Assembly: GCF_018449525.1 (NCBI RefSeq)
Contig: NZ_JAAVUS010000005.1
Span: 1-64,000 of the forward strand
Source of the DNA: Bradyrhizobium sp. dw_78
GTDB taxonomy: Bacteria; Pseudomonadota; Alphaproteobacteria; Rhizobiales; Xanthobacteraceae
Direction: 5' to 3'
DNA: 64,000 bases
A program made the position numbers and the translations under genes. Below the pieces are notes generated by a model. The model was not told where the DNA came from and searched no databases. It was given only the letters and a program-made list of their open reading frames with translations. Each line of letters begins with the position of its first letter. Positions within the stretch are counted from its first letter, which is position 1. Shown in pieces: positions 25,965 to 34,221 of the stretch.

Positions 25965-26665
25965 CCGATACGCTGCGCCCGGCACTTCCCGGTCAGAAGA
26001 CATCGGTGCCCGAAACCACCCGCGTCGCCGTCAGGCGCGTTGCCAGTCTCGGCTCGGTGGCCGGCTATATCGATGCTTTGGGTTTCATCGATCTCAGCGG
26101 CATCTATACCGCAGCCATGACCGGCAACACGGTGCAGCTGGGCGTGACTTTCGCCCGCCAGGAATGGCCTCACTTTGTCCTGGTGGCGATAACCCTCGGC
26201 TCGTTCTTTTGCGGCGGATTACTGTCCAGCTTCATCCGGCGCCATTTGCCGCGGCCGGCACTGGAACTGCTGATCATGGCGGGTCTGATCCTGGCCGCGC
26301 AAATCATTCGGCTGTCGGTTGAGAATCCGGTCTCGATCGAGCTGCCATTGCTCGCGGTCTCGATGGCGATGCAGGGGCAGACGATCTCGCGATTTGGCGG
26401 GATGTCGATCCAGACCATCGTGGTGACGAACAACATGCTCAAATGCGCCGACGCCCTGGTCGGCCGCTATCTGCCACGACGACAGGAAACTCCCACCCCG
26501 GTGGCGGACTTTATTCTGCCGGGCTGCGCATGGCTGACTTACGTCGTGGGCGCCGCCGCCGCTGCCTTTGCCAGCGCCCATTTCTCGCTTCCATTCCTGA
26601 TCCCGATTGTGATCCTGCTGCTCACGACCGTCGATCTGGTGTTGTCGTCGACGAAGGAGGCGTAA
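25961..26665 (+). CDS. DUF1275 (YoaK-family) membrane protein
   Basis: 234 residues, about six membrane segments. Typical family motif GYIDALGFIDLSGIYTAAMTGNTVQLG near the N terminus, and GMSIQTIVVTNNMLKCADALVGR in the second half. The family is uncharacterised but looks like a small transporter. The four-base overlap with the CoA-transferase suggests a role in the same process, for example uptake or export of a dicarboxylate; this is inference. Confidence 0.87.
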   Translation: MTDTLRPALPGQKTSVPETTRVAVRRVASLGSVAGYIDALGFIDLSGIYTAAMTGNTVQLGVTFARQEWPHFVLVAITLGSFFCGGLLSSFIRRHLPRPALELLIMAGLILAAQIIRLSVENPVSIELPLLAVSMAMQGQTISRFGGMSIQTIVVTNNMLKCADALVGRYLPRRQETPTPVADFILPGCAWLTYVVGAAAAAFASAHFSLPFLIPIVILLLTTVDLVLSSTKEA

Positions 26666-26734
26666 CGTCTCGAAGCTGGATATCGTCCGACCAAAGCCGG
26701 GCAGCCTGTAACCGCCGCTGAAGGCAACCAGGCG

Positions 26735-27292
26735 CTACGGATCGAGCTCGGTATCCCAGTACAAATAATCGAGCCAGCTATCATGCAGATAGTTGGGCGG
26801 GAACAGCCGGCCGTTGCGGTGCAATTGATGCACGGTCGGCGCGAACGGGGTTTGCCTGGGGAACATCCGCGCCTGTTGCGGCGTCAGGTTGCCCTTGCGC
26901 AGGTTGCACGGCGAGCATGCGGCGACCACGTTTTCCCACGTGGTTTGCCCGCCCTTGCTGCGCGGGATGATGTGGTCGAAGGTAAGATCGTCGCTCGCCA
27001 AACAATATTGGCAGACGAAGCGGTCGCGCAGGAACACGTTGAACCGGGTGAAGGCGGGATGCGTGGTCGGCCTGACGAAGGATTTCAGCGACACCACGCT
27101 CGGGAGCTGGATTTCGAACGAAGGGCTGCGCACCGCGCGGTCGTAATATTCGACGATATTGACGCGATCAAGGAACACCGCCTTGATCGCGTCCTGCCAC
27201 GACCAAAGAGACAGCGGATAGTAGCTCAGCGGCCGGAAGTCCGCATTCAGCACCAGTACCGGCCAACCACCTTGCGAGACATGTGCGTTCAA
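26735..27292 (-). CDS. HNH endonuclease
   Basis: 185 residues. The HNH core has two zinc-binding Cys pairs (CQYC and CSPC) around FDHIIPRSKGGQTTWENVVAAC...CNLRKG, giving the catalytic His and Asn. The N-terminal VLVLNADFRPLSYYPLSLWSWQDAI is typical of a widespread alphaproteobacterial HNH family of about 185 residues. Biological role unknown; it is not next to restriction or phage genes and looks like a core gene. Reads towards the DUF1275 gene, 69 bases away. Confidence 0.92.
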   Translation of the reverse strand: MNAHVSQGGWPVLVLNADFRPLSYYPLSLWSWQDAIKAVFLDRVNIVEYYDRAVRSPSFEIQLPSVVSLKSFVRPTTHPAFTRFNVFLRDRFVCQYCLASDDLTFDHIIPRSKGGQTTWENVVAACSPCNLRKGNLTPQQARMFPRQTPFAPTVHQLHRNGRLFPPNYLHDSWLDYLYWDTELDP

Positions 27293-27518
27293 ATAACGCT
27301 CCTGGCTCCCGATTTGGCTGCGAAGCAGCTCGACGTTGACATACTACAGGCAGCGTGACGGGATTGTGAAGAGCGTTAACGGCCTATCCGGACTGCGCCG
27401 GCCGATGTCCGGCAAGTATCCGGCGGCTATCTGGCAGGCATCCGGATTTGCGTGATCGGCCCGGAGCCAGCTAAATCAGGGCGGATGGCAAGTTCCGGCC
27501 GTCCACGGACCCTGAGAG

Positions 27519-29273
27519 ATGACCACCAAGTCCCGTTATTTCGAGGCGCCGCAGCGGCTGCGGGCCTTCGTTCGCGCGCATGAAACCAGCCTGGTCGTTC
27601 TCGCGGCCCTGATCGGGGCCATCGGCGGGCTGGTGGTCGCCGCGATGAGCGCCGCGGTCGAAGGGCTTCACGTTCTGTTGTTCAACCTCGAAATGGGGGA
27701 TCGTCTCTCCAGCCAGTTCAGGATCGAGCCGCTGCGCGCCTTGCTGGTGCCGGGCCTCGGCGGCTTGGTGCTGGGCGTGGCGTTCCTGTGGCTGTCGCGC
27801 TGGCGGCCTGCGCGGGAGATCGATCCGATCGAGGCCAATGCGCTGCATGGCGGCCGGATGTCGTTTCGCGGCAGCGTGATCGTGGCGCTGCAGACCGTCT
27901 GGTCCAGCGGCGTCGGCGCCTCGGTCGGACTCGAAGCCGGATATACCCAGCTCGCCAGCGGGTTCGCCGCGTCACTCGGCCGCGGCTTTCATCTGCGCCG
28001 CGCCGATCAGCGCGTCATGGTCGGTTGCGGCGCGGCAGCGGCGATCGCCGGCGCGTTCGGCGCACCGCTCGCCGGCGCCTTCTATGCGTTCGAACTGGTG
28101 ATCGGAAGCTATACGCCGGCGAGCCTGACGCCGGTCGGCGTTGCCGCGGTGGCGGGCTATTTTGTCGCTCACGCCTTCACAGTGATGTCGATCGGTGTCG
28201 GCGTCGGTCCAATCGGCGACGTGCTGGGGCGGGATCTTGCCGTTGCCGCGCTACTCGGAGTCCTGGCGGCGCTGTTCGGCATCGCCATCATGCGCGGCGT
28301 GGCGCTGTGCGAGGCGCTGCTGTCGAAAAGCGGTCTCTGGCCGCCATTGCGCCCGGTGCTGGGCGGTGTCGCGGTGGGTTTGCTTGCTTTGCTGTCGCCG
28401 CAAGTGATGTCGTCAGGGCATGGCGCGCTGCATTTCGCCGGGTTCGTTTCGATTCCGCTGACCGTTGTGGCGACGATGTTTATGCTGAAGGCGATTGCGT
28501 CCGTCATTTCGCTCGGCAGCGGCTTTCGCGGCGGATTGTTTTTCGCCACGCTTTTTCTCGGCGCGCTTGGCGGTCATCTGTTCGCCGGTGGCTTCGATGC
28601 GATCTGGCCCGGCCTCAAGCTCGATCCGACTGTCTATGCGATCATCGGCATGAGCGCGCTGTCGGCGTCCGTGATCGGCGGCCCGCTGACGATGTCGTTC
28701 ATCGCGCTGGAATCGACCGGCAATCTGTGGCTCAGCACCGCCGTGCTGGTCGCGGTCATGATTTCCTCCCAGATGACCCGCGAACTGTTCGGCTATTCAT
28801 TCGCGACCTGGCGATTGCACCTGCGCGGCGAAACCATCCGTAGCGCGGCGGATGTCGGCTGGATCCGCGATCTCACGGTGCGGCGTCTGATGCGGACCGA
28901 TGTCACGACCGTGAGGGCCGATATGCCGATCGAGGAATTCCGCGGCAAATTTCCGCTGGGCTCGAAGAGCCGGGTGGTCGCGGTCGACGCCGCGGGACGT
29001 TATGTCGGGCTGGTATTTGTGGCGGAGGCGCATGCGCCCGATCTGGAGGCGGCGAAGGGGATCGGCGACATTCTGCATTATCGGGACATCGTGCTGCGCC
29101 CTGAAATGAACATTCAGGAGGCGATTGCGATTTTCGATACCGCGGAAGCGGAGTCGCTGGCCGTGGTCGAGGCCGAGGGCGAGCCGATCGGGATTCTCAA
29201 CGAGACCCACGCGGTGCGCCGCTATGCGGAAGAATCCGAACAACGGCGGCGCGAGGCCATCGGCGATATCTGA
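27519..29273 (+). CDS. ClC-family chloride channel/antiporter with C-terminal CBS domains
   Basis: 584 residues: about ten or more membrane helices up to residue 430, then two CBS domains (about 445-570). The ClC core is visible but altered: SSGVGASVGLEAGYTQ replaces the GSGIP and GREGP motifs, though Glu139 keeps the position of the gating glutamate; GSGFRGGLFFATLF corresponds to GxFxP. CBS domains usually bind adenine nucleotides and regulate transport. It starts at ATG 27519 after GAGAG and stands alone, followed by a palindromic repeat. Confidence 0.92.
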   Translation: MTTKSRYFEAPQRLRAFVRAHETSLVVLAALIGAIGGLVVAAMSAAVEGLHVLLFNLEMGDRLSSQFRIEPLRALLVPGLGGLVLGVAFLWLSRWRPAREIDPIEANALHGGRMSFRGSVIVALQTVWSSGVGASVGLEAGYTQLASGFAASLGRGFHLRRADQRVMVGCGAAAAIAGAFGAPLAGAFYAFELVIGSYTPASLTPVGVAAVAGYFVAHAFTVMSIGVGVGPIGDVLGRDLAVAALLGVLAALFGIAIMRGVALCEALLSKSGLWPPLRPVLGGVAVGLLALLSPQVMSSGHGALHFAGFVSIPLTVVATMFMLKAIASVISLGSGFRGGLFFATLFLGALGGHLFAGGFDAIWPGLKLDPTVYAIIGMSALSASVIGGPLTMSFIALESTGNLWLSTAVLVAVMISSQMTRELFGYSFATWRLHLRGETIRSAADVGWIRDLTVRRLMRTDVTTVRADMPIEEFRGKFPLGSKSRVVAVDAAGRYVGLVFVAEAHAPDLEAAKGIGDILHYRDIVLRPEMNIQEAIAIFDTAEAESLAVVEAEGEPIGILNETHAVRRYAEESEQRRREAIGDI

Positions 29274-29332
29274 GTGGCTGGGAAAGACGGGTTCGTGCCG
29301 AGTCGGATCAAGCAGATGTCTCTCCTTCAGTT

Positions 29333-29399
29333 CGTCATTCCGGGACACGCGTCTTCGCGTGGACCCGGAATCCATAATCACGATGGTCCCGGAATGATG
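29333..29399. repeat. Dispersed palindromic repeat, family C
   Basis: CGTCATTCCGGGACACGCG, TCTTCGCG, GGACCCGGAATCC, then GGTCCCGGAATGATG: imperfect inverted arms around CGCGTCTTCGCG. It fills the gap between the convergent ClC and flavin monooxygenase genes. Similar blocks: 40227, 44516, 48345, 61766. Confidence 0.7.
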
Positions 29400-29404
29400 C
29401 CGTT

Positions 29405-31186
29405 CTATGCAAGACACGGCAGCAGTCCTTCCTCGACGGCCTTGATCTGCAGTGCCAGATATTTCGAGTTGATCCGGCATTGCGCCAGGCTGCCGGCGAT
29501 GAACCACAGGCCGGGCTGGCCGGTGCGCGTATACATGTTGCGCAATTCCTGCCCGTCGCCAAAGCCCCAGATCGGCCCCACCCGCCCGGCGACCTCCTCG
29601 CCGAACAGTTTGCGCACCAGATGCTCCTGCGGCTTGTAACCGGTCGCCAGCACGATCAGGTCGGCCGGTATCGTTTCGCCATCCGTCATGCGGAGGCCGC
29701 CTTCGGTGAAGCCGTCGATATCGGCGAACTGCGCCAGCCGGATCGCGCCGCTGACGACAAGATCGGAGCAGCCGACATTGAAATAATAGCCGCCGCCGCG
29801 GGTCAGATATTTGAATTGCCAGCCGGTGCCGCCATCGCCGAAATCGAGTTTGAAACCGGCGCGCTCCAGTCCCTCCAGCAATGGCTGGTCGAATTTCTTC
29901 GACTGTTCGGTCAGCATGACATGGCTGCGTTTGGCCAGCACCAGCGGCATCGACGTCGCGATCAGGTCGTTGTCGTCCAGCGTGCCTTCATTATAGGCGG
30001 CGTAGGCCAGTTGCGCCGACGGCTCGATATTGGTGACCAGGGTCGGGGAGCGCTGCACCAGCGTCACCTTGGCGCCGCTTGAATGCAGGTCCTGCGCGAT
30101 ATCGTGGCCGCTGTTGCCGGTGCCGATGACGACGGCTTTTTTGCCGTTCCAGTTCTCGCCGTCGTCGTACCGGCTGGAATGCAGCACCGCTCCCGCGAAA
30201 TTTTCCAGGCCGGGAATGTTGGGCAGGTTCGGGATGCCGGAGACGCCGGTGGCCATCACCACATGCCGGGGGTGCATCGTCCGCGTGGTGCCGTCGGCGC
30301 GCCGCAGCGAGACCGACCAGCGTCCCTCCGCCTCGTCATAGCTGCCGCTCTCGAATTCGGTGCCGGTCCAGAAGTTCAGCTCCAGGGCGTCGGCATAGGC
30401 TTCGAACCAGTTCGCGAGCTTGTCCTTGGGGATATAGACCGGCCAGTTCGGTGGAAACGGCATATAGGGCAGGTGATTGACCTGTACCTGATTATGCAGC
30501 GTCAGCGCGTGATAGCGTTTGCGCCAGTTGTCGCCGACCCGCGCCTCACGGTCCACGATCAGCGCGTCGATCTTGAGTTGCTTCAGCCGTGCCGCGATCG
30601 ACAAGCCCGCTTGACCGCCGCCGACCACCAGCACGTCAGGATCGCGGCCGGCATATTGGACGGCGGCCTTGCGCTGATCGAGCCAGTTCGGGCCCCTGAA
30701 ATCGCGCGAATAGGCCTGGCCGCGAGGGCGCGAATGTCCCTGTGGCTCCTCGAAGCCTTTCAACTCGTCGAGCGCCGTCAACAGCGTCCAGGCTTTCAGC
30801 CGGTTGGGGCCGTCGGCCTCCGGGGTCAGCCGCAGCATTCCGCTGCCGCGTCCGATCGCCGTCTCGAATTTGAAAATGGCTTCGATGCAAGGGCTGCCGG
30901 CGCGGGTGATGCGACGCGGCGCGATGCGGCCGGGATCGATGCAGAAGCCGGACGGCGCTGCCCACTCGGCGCGGGCCTTCAATTCTTTCAGGATGGCTCT
31001 GGCGCCATTGATGGTCTGCAGGTTCCAGCTCAGCGCCAGCACATCGCGCCAGTAACTGTCGGGATGAAACAGGTTCTCGAGTAAACCGCCGTCGGGGGCG
31101 GCAAGCGCGCTTTCGAATTGCGTGAGCCAGCTTTCTGCGGCGACGGAGATGTCCTCCGCTCCGTCCAGCGTGGGCTTGTCCAGCAT
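29405..31186 (-). CDS. Flavin-containing monooxygenase with N-terminal SnoaL-like domain
   Basis: 593 residues. About 1-150 look like an NTF2/SnoaL-like fold (WLTQFESALAAPDGGLLENLF, SYWRDVLALSW). Then an FAD Rossmann motif VVGGGQAGLSIAARL, an NADPH motif VVIGTGNSGHDIAQDL, and ATGYKPQEHLV near the end, the layout of Baeyer-Villiger/flavin monooxygenase-type enzymes fused to an NTF2-like domain. Cytoplasmic. The substrate is unknown; homologues oxidise ketones or act as YUCCA-like enzymes. Next to it on the same strand, 81 bases upstream, is the DUF2855 gene, which may act in the same pathway. Confidence 0.9.
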   Translation of the reverse strand: MLDKPTLDGAEDISVAAESWLTQFESALAAPDGGLLENLFHPDSYWRDVLALSWNLQTINGARAILKELKARAEWAAPSGFCIDPGRIAPRRITRAGSPCIEAIFKFETAIGRGSGMLRLTPEADGPNRLKAWTLLTALDELKGFEEPQGHSRPRGQAYSRDFRGPNWLDQRKAAVQYAGRDPDVLVVGGGQAGLSIAARLKQLKIDALIVDREARVGDNWRKRYHALTLHNQVQVNHLPYMPFPPNWPVYIPKDKLANWFEAYADALELNFWTGTEFESGSYDEAEGRWSVSLRRADGTTRTMHPRHVVMATGVSGIPNLPNIPGLENFAGAVLHSSRYDDGENWNGKKAVVIGTGNSGHDIAQDLHSSGAKVTLVQRSPTLVTNIEPSAQLAYAAYNEGTLDDNDLIATSMPLVLAKRSHVMLTEQSKKFDQPLLEGLERAGFKLDFGDGGTGWQFKYLTRGGGYYFNVGCSDLVVSGAIRLAQFADIDGFTEGGLRMTDGETIPADLIVLATGYKPQEHLVRKLFGEEVAGRVGPIWGFGDGQELRNMYTRTGQPGLWFIAGSLAQCRINSKYLALQIKAVEEGLLPCLA

Positions 31187-31267
31187 CTGCGACCTCGTAA
31201 TGGCCGTCTTTCGCGGCGCTTCCTCTGGTGGCGACGCTATACCTTTTGGGATCGCACAGAAAGCGGA

Positions 31268-32359
31268 TTAGCCCAGCAACGACAGCATATGCCCCTGATC
31301 AGGCGGAATACGGCCGGCCAGCGTGTCGAGATAGGTCTGCTGCACCGCCGCCGGTCCGCGGCCCTCGATCACCTTGAGATGGCGCTGCAGCATCGGGGTG
31401 AAGCCCGACCACGCCGCGCCGAGTCTTTTCTCGATGCCGCCCGGCCCCCATTCCTTGGCGCGCTTGCGAATCTGATCGGGTGCAAAGAATCTTTCCGGTT
31501 TGGCGCCCGGCAGTTCCGGCTCGTCCGGCGACGAACTCCGATGCGTATAGCCGATGCGCGCCGAATATTTCATCCGCTCGCCGAAATGCCGGTGCAGCGT
31601 CGCGCGCAATTCGCCGTTGCCGGCCATGTCGACATAGGCGACAGGGATGTCCGGTGGCAGCGATGTCAGGCGGTCATAGGTGACGACCTCGTCATAGCAG
31701 CCGAGCGATTTGACGAATGCGGCATTCTTGGCCGAAGTCAGTCCGATCACCCGGATGCCCTCGCGCTGGCTGTGCAGCAGATGCGCCAGACCGAAGGCGG
31801 TCTTGCTGGAAGCGGACGAGAGCAGCACGCTGCGTGCGCCGTAAAATCCGTTCTCCGCCAGATCGTCGTCGACCAGAAACGACAGCATGAACAGCGGCCG
31901 CAGCAGCGCCTGATGGTCGCCCTGCCGGCCGGCGAAGGCGGGGTCGCCGCCGATGCGGGCATAGGCGTTATAGACCGGCGCGACGTCTTGCCGATGCGCG
32001 GCGGCGTCGCGCAGGCCGCGCTTGCCGACCTCGGAAGCCTCGATCATCAGATGCGTCGCCATCGGAAAATAGCCGAACAGCCGTTCGCCTTCCGGAACGC
32101 CGGGATGCCGCGAGGCGATAACGTCGCCGAAACCCCACACCGGAACGGTGCCGAAGCCATTCGGCGCGGGAAATAGCTGCCAATATTTGAATTGGTCGCC
32201 GAGCATGGCATAGGTGATGTTGTTGGCGGTGAAGGCGAAGCGATCGACCTTGATCAGCAAGGCGTCATCAGGCAGTGCATCGGAGCTGGGCAATTCGGTC
32301 TCGATGAATTGGCATTGTTGCAGGTCATCGCGGGCGACAATGAAGTCGGTCGATTTCAT
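31268..32359 (-). CDS. DUF2855 family protein (MDR-like fold)
   Basis: 363 residues. Reads as DUF2855: DFIVARDDLQQCQFIE at the start, ALLIKVDRFAFTANNITYAMLGD, VWGFGDVIASRHPGV and a nucleotide-fold part SVLLSSASSKTAFGLAHLL...VIGLTSAKN, which resembles the Rossmann half of zinc-free medium-chain reductases. Function is not established in the family. The frame is open far upstream, but ATG 32359 follows GGGAGAGC and its ATGA overlaps the AlkA stop, fixing the start. Translationally coupled to alkA. Confidence 0.9.
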   Translation of the reverse strand: MKSTDFIVARDDLQQCQFIETELPSSDALPDDALLIKVDRFAFTANNITYAMLGDQFKYWQLFPAPNGFGTVPVWGFGDVIASRHPGVPEGERLFGYFPMATHLMIEASEVGKRGLRDAAAHRQDVAPVYNAYARIGGDPAFAGRQGDHQALLRPLFMLSFLVDDDLAENGFYGARSVLLSSASSKTAFGLAHLLHSQREGIRVIGLTSAKNAAFVKSLGCYDEVVTYDRLTSLPPDIPVAYVDMAGNGELRATLHRHFGERMKYSARIGYTHRSSSPDEPELPGAKPERFFAPDQIRKRAKEWGPGGIEKRLGAAWSGFTPMLQRHLKVIEGRGPAAVQQTYLDTLAGRIPPDQGHMLSLLG

Positions 32360-33102
32360 TTTTGCTCTCCCGGCTTTTTCCTCGCCGGGATTCTTACTCT
32401 TGCCGATGACCGTTTTGCGACCGGCGGTTTGTTTAAAACGGCGTTCGGTTTTGCCTCGCCGCCGATGACGCCTTCGCGGTGCTTCAGCACCCTGTAATAG
32501 CTCCACCAGATATGCGCGGCGGCGCCGCGCAGCGGCCGCCACGGTTCCGCAAGCGGCGCCATTTCCTTCTCGGTTGGGCGCGCTTTCAATCCGAGGCCGA
32601 TCTTGACGGCTTCCTGCACGGCGAGATCGCCGGCGGGCCAGGCGTCGCCATGCCCCAGGCAAAACAGCAGATAGACGTCGGCGGTCCATGGGCCGATGCC
32701 GTGCAGTGCCGTCAGGGTGTTGTGCGCGATGTCCGCATCCTCGTTGGCGAGCACGGCGAGATTGAGCCGTTCCGCGGCAAGTTCGCGCGCGATGTTCTTC
32801 AGCGTCTTGATCTTGGCCGCCGATAATCCGAGCCGGCCGAGGCGATCGGCGCGCGCCTTGCGCACACTCTGATAGTCGAACGGATCGAATGCAGCGCTGA
32901 GCCGCGTCCAGATCGCGGCGGCGCTTGCGGTCGAGAGCTGTTGCCCGGTGATGATGTGCGCCAGCCCGGCAAAGCCCGGCTCGCGCCGCCGCAGCGCCGG
33001 CATGCCTGTCATGTCGAGGATCGGCTGAAGACGCGGGTCCTGCCTGACCAGCGCATGGACGGCGTCTTCGAGATCGGCCTGGGTGTTAAGGTGGACAGTC
33101 AT
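32356..33102 (-). CDS. alkA: DNA-3-methyladenine glycosylase II (AlkA type)
   Basis: 248 residues. HhH-GPD base-excision repair glycosylase: helix-hairpin-helix LTALHGIGPWTADVYLLF followed by catalytic Asp in WPAGDLAVQEA. It removes alkylated purines in the cytoplasm. The C-terminal 25 residues are basic and disordered. It is the first gene of the alkA-DUF2855 pair, with a four-base overlap. No Ada box is evident upstream. Confidence 0.92.
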   Translation of the reverse strand: MTVHLNTQADLEDAVHALVRQDPRLQPILDMTGMPALRRREPGFAGLAHIITGQQLSTASAAAIWTRLSAAFDPFDYQSVRKARADRLGRLGLSAAKIKTLKNIARELAAERLNLAVLANEDADIAHNTLTALHGIGPWTADVYLLFCLGHGDAWPAGDLAVQEAVKIGLGLKARPTEKEMAPLAEPWRPLRGAAAHIWWSYYRVLKHREGVIGGEAKPNAVLNKPPVAKRSSARVRIPARKKPGEQK

Positions 33103-33225
33103 TGCGGAAGATGTCGACTCGCTGGATCGTCATGCGCGGGCTTGAACAGACTCTCGATGGATGGATTTTCCGGAAGCGCAGACAGGTTTACGTAGTCGGC
33201 GCAAGGCAGGCTACTATGTCCGGCA

Positions 33226-34119
33226 ATGACTGATATCGAGAAATCAATGCCGCCACCCGTTTTCCGTTTTGCGCCGAGCCCGAACGGCTATTTGCATCTC
33301 GGCCACGCCTATTCGGCGTTGCTGAATTTCGATGCCGCGCGCCGGAGCGGCGGTACGTTTTTGCTGCGCATCGAGGATATCGACGCGACGCGGTGCCGGC
33401 CGGAATTCGAGACGGCGATCTATCAAGACCTCGCCTGGCTCGGCATCGCCTGGGAGCTGCCGGTGCGGCGGCAATCCCGGCATTTTTCCGGCTATCGCGA
33501 TGCGATCGAGCGGCTATCCGCGCGGGGGCTGGTTTACCCGAGCTTCGAAAGCCGCGCCGAGATTTCGAGGCTGGTGGCGCAGAAGGAAGCGGATCGCCCC
33601 TGGCCGCGCGATCCCGACGGCGCGCCGCTCTATCCCGGCGCGGCAAAGCTGCTGTCGCCTGATCGGCGCGCCGAGCTGCTCGAATCGGGCGCGCCTTACG
33701 CGCTGCGGCTCGATATGGCGGCGGCGGCCAGGCTTGCCGCCGATCTCGCCTGGGTCGAGCGCGGCGAAGGGCCAGGCGGGGAAACCGGCACCATCGCAGC
33801 CCGGCCGGAAGCCTGGGGCGACGTGATCCTGGCGCGCAAGGAGACGCCGACCAGCTATCACCTCGCGGTGGTCATCGACGACGCGCTGCAAGGCGTGACC
33901 GATGTGGTGCGGGGCCAGGACCTGTTCTGGTCGACCAGCGTCCACCGGCTATTGCAGTCGCTCTTGGGGCTGCCGGCCCCGGTCTACCGGCACCATCGGC
34001 TGATCCTCGATTCGGCCGGGCAAAAGCTGTCGAAGTCGACGGCCGCCACCGGCCTGCGCGAGCTCCGCGCCGCCGGTGCGACGCCGGCCGACATCCGCCG
34101 GCTGGTCGGGCTGGCTTGA
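33226..34119 (+). CDS. gluQ: Glutamyl-queuosine tRNA(Asp) synthetase
   Basis: 297 residues, a shortened glutamyl-tRNA synthetase without an anticodon-binding domain. It charges glutamate onto queuosine at position 34 of tRNA-Asp. Class I motifs: FAPSPNGYLHLGHAYSAL (HIGH) and LSKS (KMSKS). The zinc-binding Cys cluster of the E. coli enzyme is not present; the equivalent stretch reads YPSFESRAEI. ATG 33226 is used; ATG 33247 is possible. It is followed by an independent kinase gene. Confidence 0.93.
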   Translation: MTDIEKSMPPPVFRFAPSPNGYLHLGHAYSALLNFDAARRSGGTFLLRIEDIDATRCRPEFETAIYQDLAWLGIAWELPVRRQSRHFSGYRDAIERLSARGLVYPSFESRAEISRLVAQKEADRPWPRDPDGAPLYPGAAKLLSPDRRAELLESGAPYALRLDMAAAARLAADLAWVERGEGPGGETGTIAARPEAWGDVILARKETPTSYHLAVVIDDALQGVTDVVRGQDLFWSTSVHRLLQSLLGLPAPVYRHHRLILDSAGQKLSKSTAATGLRELRAAGATPADIRRLVGLA

Positions 34120-34221
34120 TCGCGGCTATCCGGCCGCAACCCGTTCCGGTGATGAAATATACTCTGCCGCGTGACTCTGTGGGGCCGGCCTGCCATGCTG
34201 CTTGGCCGGGTCGGGGGAATC

